From positions 2,852,001 to 2,916,000 of the forward strand of contig NZ_CP058278.1 of NCBI RefSeq assembly GCF_013389455.1: DNA of 64,000 nucleotides, in the 5' to 3' direction. Made by a program: the position numbers and the translations under genes. Origin of the DNA: Flavobacterium inviolabile. GTDB lineage: Bacteria > Bacteroidota > Bacteroidia > Flavobacteriales > Flavobacteriaceae. The number at the start of each line of letters is the position of its first letter. Positions within the stretch are counted from its first letter, which is position 1. The notes beneath the pieces were generated by a model that was not told the DNA's origin, searched no databases, and saw nothing but the letters and a program-made list of their open reading frames with translations. This document shows positions 5,875 to 15,823 of the stretch, piece by piece.

Positions 5875-5985
5875 TTAAACATCAAAATAATACCCATACG
5901 CCCTACGTTTGGCCGGGAAATCCCCTCCTAAACGATTATTACTATCCTGTGATAGTACGGCGATATGTCTTTTTTGTGTTTTCAT
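5875..5985 (-). CDS. 36-aa small protein of unknown function (or short RNA)
   Basis: ATG at 5985, TAA at 5875-5877. The product begins MKTQKRHIAVLSQDSNNRLG and ends YGYYFDV. A TACATTTG -7 element lies only 8 bp before the ATG, so the message would be nearly leaderless if translated. The predicted transcript, from there to the terminator near 5805, is about 180 nt and could instead be a non-coding RNA. Not recognised. Confidence 0.4.
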   Translation of the reverse strand: MKTQKRHIAVLSQDSNNRLGGDFPAKRRAYGYYFDV

Positions 5986-5992
5986 TCCGGTG

Positions 5993-6018
5993 CAAATGTA
6001 GGAAAAATTTCTTAACAA
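5993..6018 (-). promoter_or_regulatory. Bacteroidetes-type promoter for the 36-aa ORF
   Basis: The -7 element TACATTTG (6000-5993) is an exact TAnnTTTG match. A TTG at 6018-6016 could be the upstream element, but the spacing of 15 bp is short. Confidence 0.5.
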
Positions 6019-6045
6019 AAAAGCTCCGGATTTCCGGAGCTTTTC
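6016..6045 (-). terminator. Terminator of the T9SS-exported protein gene
   Basis: Perfect stem GCTCCGGA/TCCGGAGC (6023-6030 with 6033-6040), with A/T runs on both sides, so it can act in both directions. It lies 20 bp past the stop codon of the 1225-aa gene. Confidence 0.8.
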
Positions 6046-6064
6046 AAATCAAAAAAACGAAAAA

Positions 6065-9000
6065 CTATTTTTTAATAATTTTCCGGGTGGCGGATTTGCC
6101 ATTTTCAAAAGTGATCTGTAAAATATACATCCCTTCTGAAACTGCTGATAAATCAAGTGTATTGTTTTTATCTTCTTTTACCAGCTGTCCTGAATGGTTG
6201 TAAACTTTAACGGATTTCACCGCTGCATCCGACTGGATATTTACCACTGAAGTTGTTGGATTCGGATAAACAACATAGTTTGTTTTATCAAAATCACTAT
6301 TACCCATGGTTTCCTCAACAAGCAGTGTATAATCTTCTGCCTGACCGTAGCTTTCCGTATTACAAGGAGCGATACTTTGTGATGCGAATTTTTTAAGCAC
6401 TCTCATTCGGGTTGTTCCCAAAAAAGCTGTCTGCGGCACAGGAATCGTACCGGTTAATTCTTTTGTATCAATTCCCGTTGAGTTGCTAATATAACCCAGT
6501 TCATATCCTTCTTCCGTTTCGAACGTTCCGTTCTGATTCCAGTCGATATAAACTTTAAAATAGCTGCTCAAACTTCCATCTGTATTTCCTTTTAATTTAA
6601 TAGGATAGTTTTGTCCTTTAACAACCGTTCCGGTAATTGCTGTAAAATCTTCATAGGCCGGACTTGTCAGGGCATTTGAAGTAACATTATTAATTCCTGC
6701 AAAATTAACCAGTGTGATCGGTTCCACTCCCTGAGGGAAAGCCGGCGTACAATAAACCGGTAACAGGTTGGTAATGGTAACTTGGATTTCACCAAAAATA
6801 GCCGTATCGGCAGTAGCGGTTGCTCTTACGGTAACCACTCCGTTTGTAACGGCCGTTACCAATCCTGTAGCAGAAACCGTTGCCATGCCCATATTATTGG
6901 AAACAGACCAGCTTACCTGCTGATTGGCATTTGCCGGTAAAGCCGCAGCTACTAACTGTAACGTACCGTGATTTGTGGTTATCGCTGCCGGTACATTATT
7001 TTCTGTAGTAACCACCACGCTGGTTACCGGAACAGTATTATCCGGTGCGGCATCAATTTTAAAATTGTCGAAAGAAAGATCATAATCTCCGGCTGTTCTG
7101 TTGGCCGTTACTCTTATGGAAACATACTGCGTTGCATAAGCCGCCAGAGAGTATACTTTACTGATATAATTACCGGTTCCCTGTTCATTCTCAATATTGG
7201 TGATATTGGTCCAGGTAGTGCCGAAATCCGTAGAAACTTCTACCGTATAATTACCCCATGTAGCCAAAGGGGAATAGGGTGTAGAAAAGGCAGATTGCTT
7301 ATAGTCAAAACTCAACTGGTAGTTCGCCGGAAGCGGTCCTACATTTATGGTTTTGAATGTACCTGTCGGTGCCGTGTTGTATAAGTTTTTATAGATATTA
7401 TTACCGGTATTTCCTGTCGCACCTCTCTCGGTTCCGATTGTCCATCCGGTAGTTGTCCATCCGTTCGGAGTTGTAGTTCCTGTAAAAGGCTCCAGCCAAG
7501 GTGCCGGAGTGGTCAATATGGTCGTAAAAGATGTTTTAGTCCAGTTACTTTTATCGTTAGCTCCACACACACTTCTCACAAATACATAATATGTTGTACC
7601 GGATTGTAACTGTCCGATAGTCGCGGTTGTTTGTGTTGTTTGCAATAAAAGATCCGTTAAACCAGGAGCCGTATTGGTGTCGGAAATAAAATATTCATAT
7701 CCTCCGTTTGGCGCTCCTGCATTCGAATCGAAATTCCAGCTGATCGCCGCCTGATTCGGAGTAATTCCCGATACAGTAAGGGTAACCGGTGATAAACATG
7801 ACGGAATTGCTTCCCATACCACATCGTCTACAAATACATTCGAATAGGTTGTACTTCCTTTTCTTTTTAATCCGATAAAAGAATCCGTACCGGTATAGTT
7901 TGTAAAATATACGGTAAACTCCTTGTATTCCGTTGTAAGTTCCGTAACACTTCCAAATGGGGTAAATACTGCTGTAGCACTATTGTTATCCAGCGTTCCG
8001 ATCTGGATATTGTTTCCTGCCGTCGTAGAACTTCTTCTTGCCTTGAATCGCAATCTGTAGTTACCGGCATTTAAATTGGTTAACTGCGGGCTTACCAATA
8101 TAACGTCTACACCGGCATTATCAGTATTCGCACCGGAATTGTATAGATTCACGGCATTAGGCGTACTGCTGCCACTGGTACTGCTCGTCGCAACCGATGA
8201 AGAGCCTGTACCGGTTCCTCTGATTATTTTACTCCAGCAACCGGCTAAATCCGGTGTAACGGCATTGTCGAAGTTTTCATTAAACGCCGCAACAGGAAGA
8301 CACAAAGTGGTTAGATTTCCAACGCTTGAATAAGCACTGTTGCAACCGTTATTAGCTCTTACCCTGTAGTAATATTTTGTACTGTTGCTGATATTCTGAA
8401 CTGCATACGTCAACGCTGCCTGTGCACTAAAAGGGGAACCGGCAATCTGACTGGTAAAATTAGCATCGGTAGCCACTTCAACAAAATAGGCAACTGCTGC
8501 TGCCGATCCGCCGGCAGAAGCAACCCAATTCAAATCGAAAGAAGTTGCCATAATGTTTGCATTTGTAACCGTTCCCGGTGCTGCCGGACAGGTGGTAATG
8601 TTTTGCGATACCGGATTGGCTGCATTATAAAGCGGTCCGCCAGAGCAGGCACTGTTATAGCCAAAAACGGTAAAGGTATAAGCCGTATTTCCGGTTAATG
8701 CTGAACTCACAAACGTTAGTGATGCGGTATTGGAAACAATATAACCGCCCAGTCCTGTTCCGGTGGCATAGGTCGTACCGTTAACCGGCGGCGTTGGAGC
8801 TGTTCCCAGCGGTGTTCTCACAACCAGGTATTTGTCAACTGCCGGTGATGCCGCTTCAAACACTCCGTTAACCGTAGTTCCGGCCACTGTTAGCACTAAA
8901 TTGGATGGTTGTGCAACAGGTGCCACACATGGTGACGGTGGTGTCCATACAAAAGTATATCCGGATGTTGGCAATGAGGTTGAATTACAGGTAACACTTG

Positions 9001-9742
9001 ACGAACTTGAGGTTCCCGCTGCGGTAGCCATCCAGTGGCTGTTTGCCGTTCCGCCTGCAGACCGGTTTGTATAATCCGCATCCGAAGCGCCTCTTAATCC
9101 AACCTGGACCAGTGCCGAAGTGGGCACTCCGGTGATTTTTAAATCATATACAATGGCGACAGTATTGTTTTCCCGCAAACGAATTTGAAAATTCCAGTCG
9201 AAATAACTGCTTACAGTAGCAGAAGACGAATACGGTCTGAAATGTTTCCACTCAATTACAAACTCACGGTTTGGAGCGGTTCCCACTACTTCATATCCTA
9301 TGGATCCGGTTTTGCCCTCAATATTAAATAAGGCATTTAAATCGGAACCCACAGCACTGATTGCAGCAGTATATCCGGTACTGGTCGAGATCGGGCTTGT
9401 TAGCGACGAGCTCGGAGCGGTAGCTCCCAACGTAACAAAACCGTTTGTACTTACTTTCGCACCGGAATAAGCAATATTGTTCAGCGTAAAAGCAAACGGT
9501 ATGCTATTGTCCGGAATAGTGTAGATCACATCGTCTAAAGAGGCCGAACCGGACAACGCTGTTGCTGTTGCCAGAACTACCGGATTGGCAAGTTCTGTAT
9601 AAGTTCCCGGATTCTGGGAGAAAATGTAATTGGAAACCTGCGCAAAAGTGGTCGTTGGCAGGATAAAGAGTCCCAACAGAAAACATTTCATTTTCCATTG
9701 ATACAACCTGAGGTTGCTTTGTTTTTTGTCATTTGAATACAT
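6065..9742 (-). CDS. Large secreted FN3/Ig-like protein with T9SS type A sorting tail
   Basis: A 1225-aa protein. An N-terminal Sec signal (around residues 17-35, KCFLLGLFILPTTTFAQ) is followed by a beta-rich domain to about residue 270 and three fibronectin type III-like modules. Two MAM/choice-of-anchor-J-like lectin folds occur (one starting FNENFDN near 490, one starting LEPFTGTTTPNGW near 750). A BIG2-type Ig domain lies near 910-990 and a GEVED domain (DWNQNGTFETEEGYELG) near 1080. The last 75 residues, with YPNPTTSVVNIQ and ILQITFENGKSATRKIIKK, form the Por-secretion (T9SS) C-terminal domain. It is therefore exported across the outer membrane and surface-bound or released. It is probably an adhesin or polymer-binding protein; no catalytic domain is seen. 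Confidence 0.9.
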   Translation of the reverse strand: MYSNDKKQSNLRLYQWKMKCFLLGLFILPTTTFAQVSNYIFSQNPGTYTELANPVVLATATALSGSASLDDVIYTIPDNSIPFAFTLNNIAYSGAKVSTNGFVTLGATAPSSSLTSPISTSTGYTAAISAVGSDLNALFNIEGKTGSIGYEVVGTAPNREFVIEWKHFRPYSSSATVSSYFDWNFQIRLRENNTVAIVYDLKITGVPTSALVQVGLRGASDADYTNRSAGGTANSHWMATAAGTSSSSSVTCNSTSLPTSGYTFVWTPPSPCVAPVAQPSNLVLTVAGTTVNGVFEAASPAVDKYLVVRTPLGTAPTPPVNGTTYATGTGLGGYIVSNTASLTFVSSALTGNTAYTFTVFGYNSACSGGPLYNAANPVSQNITTCPAAPGTVTNANIMATSFDLNWVASAGGSAAAVAYFVEVATDANFTSQIAGSPFSAQAALTYAVQNISNSTKYYYRVRANNGCNSAYSSVGNLTTLCLPVAAFNENFDNAVTPDLAGCWSKIIRGTGTGSSSVATSSTSGSSTPNAVNLYNSGANTDNAGVDVILVSPQLTNLNAGNYRLRFKARRSSTTAGNNIQIGTLDNNSATAVFTPFGSVTELTTEYKEFTVYFTNYTGTDSFIGLKRKGSTTYSNVFVDDVVWEAIPSCLSPVTLTVSGITPNQAAISWNFDSNAGAPNGGYEYFISDTNTAPGLTDLLLQTTQTTATIGQLQSGTTYYVFVRSVCGANDKSNWTKTSFTTILTTPAPWLEPFTGTTTPNGWTTTGWTIGTERGATGNTGNNIYKNLYNTAPTGTFKTINVGPLPANYQLSFDYKQSAFSTPYSPLATWGNYTVEVSTDFGTTWTNITNIENEQGTGNYISKVYSLAAYATQYVSIRVTANRTAGDYDLSFDNFKIDAAPDNTVPVTSVVVTTENNVPAAITTNHGTLQLVAAALPANANQQVSWSVSNNMGMATVSATGLVTAVTNGVVTVRATATADTAIFGEIQVTITNLLPVYCTPAFPQGVEPITLVNFAGINNVTSNALTSPAYEDFTAITGTVVKGQNYPIKLKGNTDGSLSSYFKVYIDWNQNGTFETEEGYELGYISNSTGIDTKELTGTIPVPQTAFLGTTRMRVLKKFASQSIAPCNTESYGQAEDYTLLVEETMGNSDFDKTNYVVYPNPTTSVVNIQSDAAVKSVKVYNHSGQLVKEDKNNTLDLSAVSEGMYILQITFENGKSATRKIIKK

Positions 9743-10071
9743 AAATAAATAGTTTTACTGCATAGTTTTATTATTAATCCGGTAAAATTACTTATTTAGA
9801 CTAAATAAAAATAAAAGAGATTTCTTAATGTCAAAAAATTATTTTTTTAGTTAATATTTATGTGGAATTTCCGGTTTTTAATAGATAAAATAATGCACCT
9901 GCTATTTTTATCCAAAATTTTAATGGTCGTCAAAAATGCTTTGCGGCTGCACCTTGCCCGGATTTTTAAAGAAAAAATAAAGCAGGACTCCTGCAAGGCC
10001 GAATCACCGTTATTATAGGGTCCCTTTTTAAAACTTTTTGTAACTTTAAGAACAATCAAAACGGCAGCTGT
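9743..10071. other. Divergent intergenic region
   Basis: About 330 bp between the divergently transcribed T9SS protein and hydrolase genes. It is AT-rich and must hold both promoters, but no exact TAnnTTTG with well-placed upstream TTG stands out. A 70-aa frame on the minus strand (9847-10059) has an atypical composition and was not accepted as a gene. Confidence 0.4.
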
Positions 10072-11079
10072 ATGAAATCGTTTCGCTTCATTTTTTTAAT
10101 CCTAATCACAACCCACATGACATTAAAAGCACAGGACTATAAAGAAGATATACTGGGAGCCGGTTTTGAGCAAACCGTTATCCGGCAGCCGGACGACTAC
10201 GAAGGCAGCGTAATTACAACCCTGATCCGTAAAAAGGCAGTCCATACCACTAACAGGGCGGTACTGTACATTCACGGCTTTAACGATTATTTCTTCCAGA
10301 AGGAAATGGCGGAAGAATTTACCCGGCACAACTATAATTTTTATGCTGTTGACCTGCGCAAATACGGCCGCGCTCACCTGCCCCATCAAAAACTGAATAA
10401 TGTCCGTGATCTAACCGAATATTATGCCGATATCGATTCGGCTTTACAGATCATTCAAAAAGAAGGGAATCAAAAAGTACTGTTGAGCGGTCATTCAACC
10501 GGAGGATTAGTAGCCGCACTTTATGCCGATTTGCATAACGGCAGTCCGCTTTTTAGTGCTGTGTTCCTAAACAGCCCGTTTTTTGATTTCAACATGAATG
10601 CCATCGTTAAAAAAATAGGGATTCCCTATATCGCTAAAAAAGGGTTGAAAAAACCGGATAAAACCATCAAAGGCGGTTTTACAGAACTCTATGGCAAAAG
10701 TCTGCATAAAAACGACTACGGCGAATGGGATTATAACCTGAACTGGAAACCGCATATCGCTCCCGAAGTTAATTATGGTTTTATCAGGGCGATTCATTCC
10801 GGTCATCAAAAAGTAAAAGACAGCCTGACCATTGATAAACCTGTTTTAGTGCTGTTTTCTAAAAAATCCATAACCGAAAAAAAGTGGAGTGATGTCCTTT
10901 TTACCGGCGATGCAATTCTAAACGTTAAGGATATCGAATCGGGTGCCCGAAAAATAAAAGGATTAGTAACCCTTAAGCCCATTGATGGTGGGCTGCACGA
11001 TTTGATTCTTTCTCCAAAACCGGTAAGGGAGAATGTCTATAAAGTGCTGTTTTATTGGCTTGATGACTTTATGAATTAA
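10072..11079 (+). CDS. Alpha/beta hydrolase (S33-type serine hydrolase), exported
   Basis: A 335-aa protein with an N-terminal signal peptide ending near LKAQD (about residue 21). The hydrolase core shows the oxyanion strand AVLYIHGFNDYFF, the nucleophile elbow GHSTGG with the catalytic Ser near residue 143, and a late LHDLI segment that probably carries the catalytic His. It resembles serine-aminopeptidase-like lysophospholipase and monoacylglycerol-lipase relatives. The signal places it in the periplasm. It is a single gene. The substrate cannot be read from the sequence. Confidence 0.85.
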   Translation: MKSFRFIFLILITTHMTLKAQDYKEDILGAGFEQTVIRQPDDYEGSVITTLIRKKAVHTTNRAVLYIHGFNDYFFQKEMAEEFTRHNYNFYAVDLRKYGRAHLPHQKLNNVRDLTEYYADIDSALQIIQKEGNQKVLLSGHSTGGLVAALYADLHNGSPLFSAVFLNSPFFDFNMNAIVKKIGIPYIAKKGLKKPDKTIKGGFTELYGKSLHKNDYGEWDYNLNWKPHIAPEVNYGFIRAIHSGHQKVKDSLTIDKPVLVLFSKKSITEKKWSDVLFTGDAILNVKDIESGARKIKGLVTLKPIDGGLHDLILSPKPVRENVYKVLFYWLDDFMN

Positions 11080-11357
11080 TGTTATTCCGCTTTATTTTAC
11101 TATTTTAGCCAAAATAAAACTGTTAATTTTTTTTAAATAATAACACTTAATCTGTAGCTTTTAAGAACTTTTTAACAAAAAACAAGTTTAGTCTTTAAAA
11201 AAATAAGAAAACACTAATTCTCACATTATGAGAACAATTTAATTCCTAAAACAAGCTGTTTATAGTATTTTTGTACTAATATTGTTATAGTGAACCATTA
11301 CAATTTTAACATAATACTAATTCGTTAGATTTATATTATAGTATTATTAACTGATCA
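11080..11357. other. Intergenic region upstream of the hybrid kinase
   Basis: It contains a good -7 element TATTTTTG (11266-11273), 84 bp before the kinase ATG, which probably starts that transcript. The rest is AT-rich without a recognised gene. Confidence 0.45.
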
Positions 11358-13562
11358 ATGACTAATAAGCCATTAAGTACTTCCCTTTTATTAGTTTTGT
11401 TATTTTCCCAGCTTGGATACAGCCAGACTGGAAAAATAACCCAAAAAGAGATTTCTAAAATGATTACTGCTTCCAGTGATTACATGCTCAACCTGAAGTG
11501 TGAAGAATCGCTGAATCTCGCCAAAAAAGCACTGAATCAGGCCTATCAGATCAACGACAAAGCTCTTATTGCCAAAGCGTATAACATTATCGGACTGAAC
11601 TATGAAGAGTTTTCCGATTTTAAAAAGGCGATTACCTACTATGAAAAAGGGCTTCACTATGCTAATCAGACAACCAACGATACCATTAAAGACTGGCTGC
11701 ACAACAACCTGGGCAGCGCCTATTGTTTCCATAAACTTGATTTTGAAAAAGGAATTGACCATTATAAAAAAGGACTGTTCTATTCTAAGAAATTAAAGGA
11801 TACCAACGAAATTATTTATACCCGGCTGAATATTGCCAGTGCCTATTTTGAGATTAAAGACTTTCAAAAAGGAATTTACTACCTGAAAGACATTGAAAAT
11901 ATTGTCATGGAAAGTGATGAACTGGAAGCTAAAATTTCCCTTAATTCTCTTTTAGGTTCTTATTATACGCATACCAACAATTTTAAAACTGCAGAAGCTT
12001 TCTATCAGAAAGCCCTGGAGCTTTGCGAAAAAAACAAGATCGAATTCCTGCAAACCAATGCCTGTGAGCTCTACAAAGATTTTGCGCAATACTACTTTAA
12101 AATTAAGGACTATAAAAATGCCTACCTGTATCTTGACAAATACACCACTACCAAAAACAAGATCTATAACGATCAGCGGATCAGTGAGGTTGAAAAAGCC
12201 GGAAATCAGATTGAACTGGATGAATACAAAAGACAGATCAGCCAGATTGAAAGTGAAAAGCAATTACAGGCAAGAAGCTTGCATCAATCGCGAATTATCG
12301 TTGTATTGTTTATCATCACATTACTGTTTTTACTGCTCTTCCTGTTCTCTTTATATAAGAACAATGAGATCCGTAAAAAGATCAACCGCGACCTGAAAAC
12401 GGCTAATAAACAGCTTCAAAAAGCAAAAGAACAGGCCGAAGAAGTATCCCAGCTAAAATCCCAGTTCATTTCGACAATTAGTCACGAATTGCGAACACCG
12501 CTTTACGGTGTGGTGGGTATTACCGATATCATTGCCGATGAGCACAAAGAATTGTCCAACAGTTCCTATCTGAAATCGTTGAAGTTTTCGGCAAGATACC
12601 TGTTGTCTTTAGTGAACGATATTTTACAGGTTTATAAAATTGATGAAAAGAAAATAACCCTCGACAACACGGCTTTTAATGTTATTGAAGACCTGCACCA
12701 AGTAACGGACAGCCTGATGTTCCTGGCTGAGAAAAATCAAAACAAACTGACGCTTGAAGTGGACGAAGATATCCCGCAGCTGTTAATCGGCGACCGGGTG
12801 CGTTTGTCGCAGATCTTTATGAACCTGATTGGGAATGCACTTAAATTCACCCATAACGGACAGGTAAAAATCAACGTACAGCTGCTCCGGACCGAAGGCA
12901 CATTCGTTTACCTGCAATTTGAGGTAATCGACAACGGTATCGGAATTGCCGAAGCCGACCAGGAAAAGGTTTTTGAAAAATTCGTACAGATCGAACGCAA
13001 AGAAGACGACTATCAGGGAACCGGTCTGGGACTGCCTATCGTTAAACAGCTAATCGGGCTTTTTAATGGTGAAATACACATTGAAAGTGAGGAAAATGTA
13101 GGAACCAAAATGACCTTTATCATTGGTTTTGAATCCGATAAGGACAAAATAAAAGAATATACCAATGATCTGGAAGTGGATTTTGTACACCAGAAAAGCT
13201 ATAAAATACTGGTGGTGGAAGACAACAAAATCAACCAGCTGGTTACCAAGAAAATACTGGACGACAGCAATTTTGAAAGTATTATTGTCGACAACGGCTA
13301 CCATGCCATTGAACTGCTCGAAAAAGAATCCTTCGATATCGTATTAATGGACATTAACATGCCTATGATCAACGGTTTTGAAACCACCAGGCTCATCCGG
13401 GAAAAAGGCATCACGATTCCTGTTATTGCGCTTACAGCTTTCGACAAACAGGAAATATCCGAACAGGTATATGCTTCCGATATGAACGGCATTATCATAA
13501 AACCTTTCGAACCCAAACAGCTGTATCAGATGATTGTAAACCTGTGTCAGCCGGTAGCCTAA
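11358..13562 (+). CDS. TPR-containing hybrid histidine kinase
   Basis: A 734-aa protein. The order is signal peptide, periplasmic TPR repeats (about 35-290), one membrane helix near 310-330 (IIVVLFIITLLFLLLFLFSLY), a coiled coil, a HisKA domain with phospho-acceptor His376 in ISHELRTPLYG, and an HATPase domain (NLIGNALKFT, DNGIGI, GTGLGLPIV). A C-terminal receiver follows with Asp665 in VLMDINMP. It is therefore a hybrid sensor that phosphorylates its own receiver. No adjacent output protein is encoded, and the following two-component pair has its own gap of 107 bp. The signal sensed is unknown. Confidence 0.9.
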   Translation: MTNKPLSTSLLLVLLFSQLGYSQTGKITQKEISKMITASSDYMLNLKCEESLNLAKKALNQAYQINDKALIAKAYNIIGLNYEEFSDFKKAITYYEKGLHYANQTTNDTIKDWLHNNLGSAYCFHKLDFEKGIDHYKKGLFYSKKLKDTNEIIYTRLNIASAYFEIKDFQKGIYYLKDIENIVMESDELEAKISLNSLLGSYYTHTNNFKTAEAFYQKALELCEKNKIEFLQTNACELYKDFAQYYFKIKDYKNAYLYLDKYTTTKNKIYNDQRISEVEKAGNQIELDEYKRQISQIESEKQLQARSLHQSRIIVVLFIITLLFLLLFLFSLYKNNEIRKKINRDLKTANKQLQKAKEQAEEVSQLKSQFISTISHELRTPLYGVVGITDIIADEHKELSNSSYLKSLKFSARYLLSLVNDILQVYKIDEKKITLDNTAFNVIEDLHQVTDSLMFLAEKNQNKLTLEVDEDIPQLLIGDRVRLSQIFMNLIGNALKFTHNGQVKINVQLLRTEGTFVYLQFEVIDNGIGIAEADQEKVFEKFVQIERKEDDYQGTGLGLPIVKQLIGLFNGEIHIESEENVGTKMTFIIGFESDKDKIKEYTNDLEVDFVHQKSYKILVVEDNKINQLVTKKILDDSNFESIIVDNGYHAIELLEKESFDIVLMDINMPMINGFETTRLIREKGITIPVIALTAFDKQEISEQVYASDMNGIIIKPFEPKQLYQMIVNLCQPVA

Positions 13563-13669
13563 CCGATAATCCGGTTATCTTTTAAAAAAAATACGGCAGT
13601 AATCCGCAGTACATGTTTCCGATAATCGTTTAACTTTCCTACTTTTACCATTCCTTAACCACCAATCGA

Positions 13670-14350
13670 ATGATTAAAATCCTGCTGCTGGAAGACGATT
13701 TAGTACTCTCTAAAGAAATTCATGACTTTTTAAAATCAAAAGACATCGAATGCGACTGCGTTTTTGACGGAGAAGTTTTTTTCAGACAACTAAAAACCGA
13801 TAAATACAATATCTATTTACTCGATATCAATGTACCAAAGCTGAACGGATTGGATGTTTGTACCAAAATCAGGGAAACAGACAAAACCACCCCTATTTTG
13901 ATGATTAGTGCCTATGGTGATCTGACCGATAAAGTGGATGCCTTCCAGCTGGGAGCCGACGATTACCTGGTAAAACCGTTTCACCTGGAAGAACTGCTGA
14001 TACGGGTACTGGCGTTACTGCGCAGAAGCAGCACCCCGCAAAATGAAGAAGAACTGATCGTTATAGACGACCTGGAAATCTCACCGTCTACCATGACCGT
14101 AAAACGCGCCAATACCGTTATCGAACTCACCCAGAAAGAATACCAGCTGTTGTTATTACTGGCACGGGCAAAAGGCAGAACGCTTTCCAAACAAAGTATT
14201 TCCGAGCAAATCTGGGATGCACATTTTGACACCAACCTGAATACCATAGAAGTGTATATCAATTTCCTGAGAAAGAAAATTGACCGGAATTATGAAACCA
14301 AACTGATTCACACCCGCCCCGGATTCGGATATTACCTAAAAGACGAATAA
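13670..14350 (+). CDS. OmpR-family response regulator, metal-efflux associated
   Basis: A 226-aa protein. The receiver has Asp52 in YLLDINVPKLNG and the conserved Lys in YLVKPF. The C-terminal winged helix is of OmpR type (TQKEYQLLLLLARAKGRTLSKQSISEQIW, ending in the IHTRPGFGYYL hairpin). Its stop codon overlaps the start of the sensor kinase by one base (TAATG), so the two are coupled. An RND efflux operon follows, so it probably works like CzcR/CusR. The TTAAGG repeats at 15754-15782 are its likely operator. Confidence 0.9.
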   Translation: MIKILLLEDDLVLSKEIHDFLKSKDIECDCVFDGEVFFRQLKTDKYNIYLLDINVPKLNGLDVCTKIRETDKTTPILMISAYGDLTDKVDAFQLGADDYLVKPFHLEELLIRVLALLRRSSTPQNEEELIVIDDLEISPSTMTVKRANTVIELTQKEYQLLLLLARAKGRTLSKQSISEQIWDAHFDTNLNTIEVYINFLRKKIDRNYETKLIHTRPGFGYYLKDE

Positions 14351-15711
14351 TGACTTTAAAAAGACGAATAGCCGTAAACGTAAGTATTGCTTTCTCCGTA
14401 ATTTACGGCATATCCGCTATTTTCATTTATATCTCTTTTTCTTCTTTCAGAAAAGAAGAATTCATGGAACGCCTGGAAGAAAAAGCGCTTACCACAACCA
14501 AACTGTTACTTGAAGTAAAAGACATTGACAATCAGATTTTGAAGCTGATAGATCAAAATACAATCAATAAATTATATAACGAAAAGACGCTTATTTTCGA
14601 CAGCCGCTACAAACTGATCTACAGCAGTATTGACGATGCTTCCGTGAAATGGGACGTCAATTTTTTACAGAATATCAAGAAACACAAAAAAATATATTCT
14701 TTCGAAAAAGAAAAAGATGTCCTCGGGGTTTTCCACATTTACAACAATACCGACTATTATATCATCATTGCCGCCGAAGACAAATCGGGAATCAGCAAGC
14801 TCGAATATTTATACCAGATCCTGATCATTTCCTTCTTTATCGGAACCACTCTGGTTTGGCTGACAACCTATTTCTTTATCCGGAAACTGCTGGAACCGCT
14901 GGACAATTTCCAGAAGATCATTACCAGTATCTCCATTAACAAACTGAATACCCAGCTCATTGAATCCTCAAAAGCAGACGAAATTAACGTACTGTCCAAA
15001 GCCTTCAACCAGATGCTGCTGCGTATTGAAAAATCCTATCTGGCGCAAAAAGAGTTTACCTCCAATGCCTCACACGAGCTGCGAACACCCATAAGCCGGC
15101 TGACGCTGCAACTGGATAACCTGATCCAGCAGGGCGGCCATTCCGAAAACACGCTCAATTACCTCAATAGCATGAGCAAAGACGTCAGCCAGATTTCCGA
15201 CCTGATCAACTCCTTGCTATTGTTGGCCCAGATTAACGCTTCCAGCTTTAGCAGCGGTTTCCAGAAGGAACGTATCGATGAAATAATCTTCCAGGAATAT
15301 GAAAAAACGGTAAAAAACTTTACCGATTTCCAGATGAACTTCGAAATCAGCAATAGCGAATCCGACCTCGAAATCAGAGGCATCAAATCGTTACTGGAAA
15401 TCGTGTTTGGCAACCTTTTTAAAAATGCCTACCTCTACTCTTCCGACAAAAAGATCAACGTTGCCATCGAAGACAGCAACGACGGAACTGTGGTGATACA
15501 ACTCAGCAATAAAGGCGAAAAACTGCCGCCGGAAGAAGAGAAAAAGATCTTCAACTCATTCGTAAGGGGAACCAAGAACCAGACCATTCAGGGTTCCGGT
15601 CTGGGATTGCGCATTGCCAAGCGAATCCTGGATCTCCACGAAGCAAAACTGGCGTATACGTACATTGATCAAACCGGATTTCATCAGTTTACAATTATTT
15701 TTCCTACTTAA
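14350..15711 (+). CDS. Sensor histidine kinase of the metal-efflux two-component system
   Basis: A 453-aa protein. It has two membrane helices (about 9-30 and 153-175) flanking a periplasmic sensor segment of about 120 residues, then a HAMP-like linker, HisKA with His242 in NASHELRTPISR, and HATPase with NLFKNAYLYS and GSGLGLRIA. The ATP-lid region GEKLPPEEEKKIF replaces the standard D-x-G-x-G motif, a common CusS-type variation. It partners with the upstream regulator. Confidence 0.9.
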   Translation: MTLKRRIAVNVSIAFSVIYGISAIFIYISFSSFRKEEFMERLEEKALTTTKLLLEVKDIDNQILKLIDQNTINKLYNEKTLIFDSRYKLIYSSIDDASVKWDVNFLQNIKKHKKIYSFEKEKDVLGVFHIYNNTDYYIIIAAEDKSGISKLEYLYQILIISFFIGTTLVWLTTYFFIRKLLEPLDNFQKIITSISINKLNTQLIESSKADEINVLSKAFNQMLLRIEKSYLAQKEFTSNASHELRTPISRLTLQLDNLIQQGGHSENTLNYLNSMSKDVSQISDLINSLLLLAQINASSFSSGFQKERIDEIIFQEYEKTVKNFTDFQMNFEISNSESDLEIRGIKSLLEIVFGNLFKNAYLYSSDKKINVAIEDSNDGTVVIQLSNKGEKLPPEEEKKIFNSFVRGTKNQTIQGSGLGLRIAKRILDLHEAKLAYTYIDQTGFHQFTIIFPT

Positions 15712-15753
15712 TTCTTTCATAAAAACCACCTTAAATGCATTTTTAAGCTTTTT

Positions 15754-15782
15754 TTAAGGTCGGCTTTAAGGCTGTTTTAAGG
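15754..15782 (+). promoter_or_regulatory. Triple TTAAGG direct repeat, probable response-regulator operator
   Basis: TTAAGG occurs at 15754, 15766 and 15777, which is a period of 11-12 bp or one helical turn, the arrangement expected for tandem OmpR-family binding. A reverse copy CCTTAA lies near 15729. The array sits 42 bp before the efflux operon start codon, where an activator would contact RNA polymerase. Confidence 0.6.
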
Positions 15783-15823
15783 TACGTGATAGCATCTTTG
15801 TAAAGAATTTAATTCTTTTACAG

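Noticed and set aside
9847..10059. 70-aa minus-strand ORF
   Set aside because: It is Lys/Ile-rich with no domain, lies in a divergent promoter region, and has no promoter or terminator pairing of its own.
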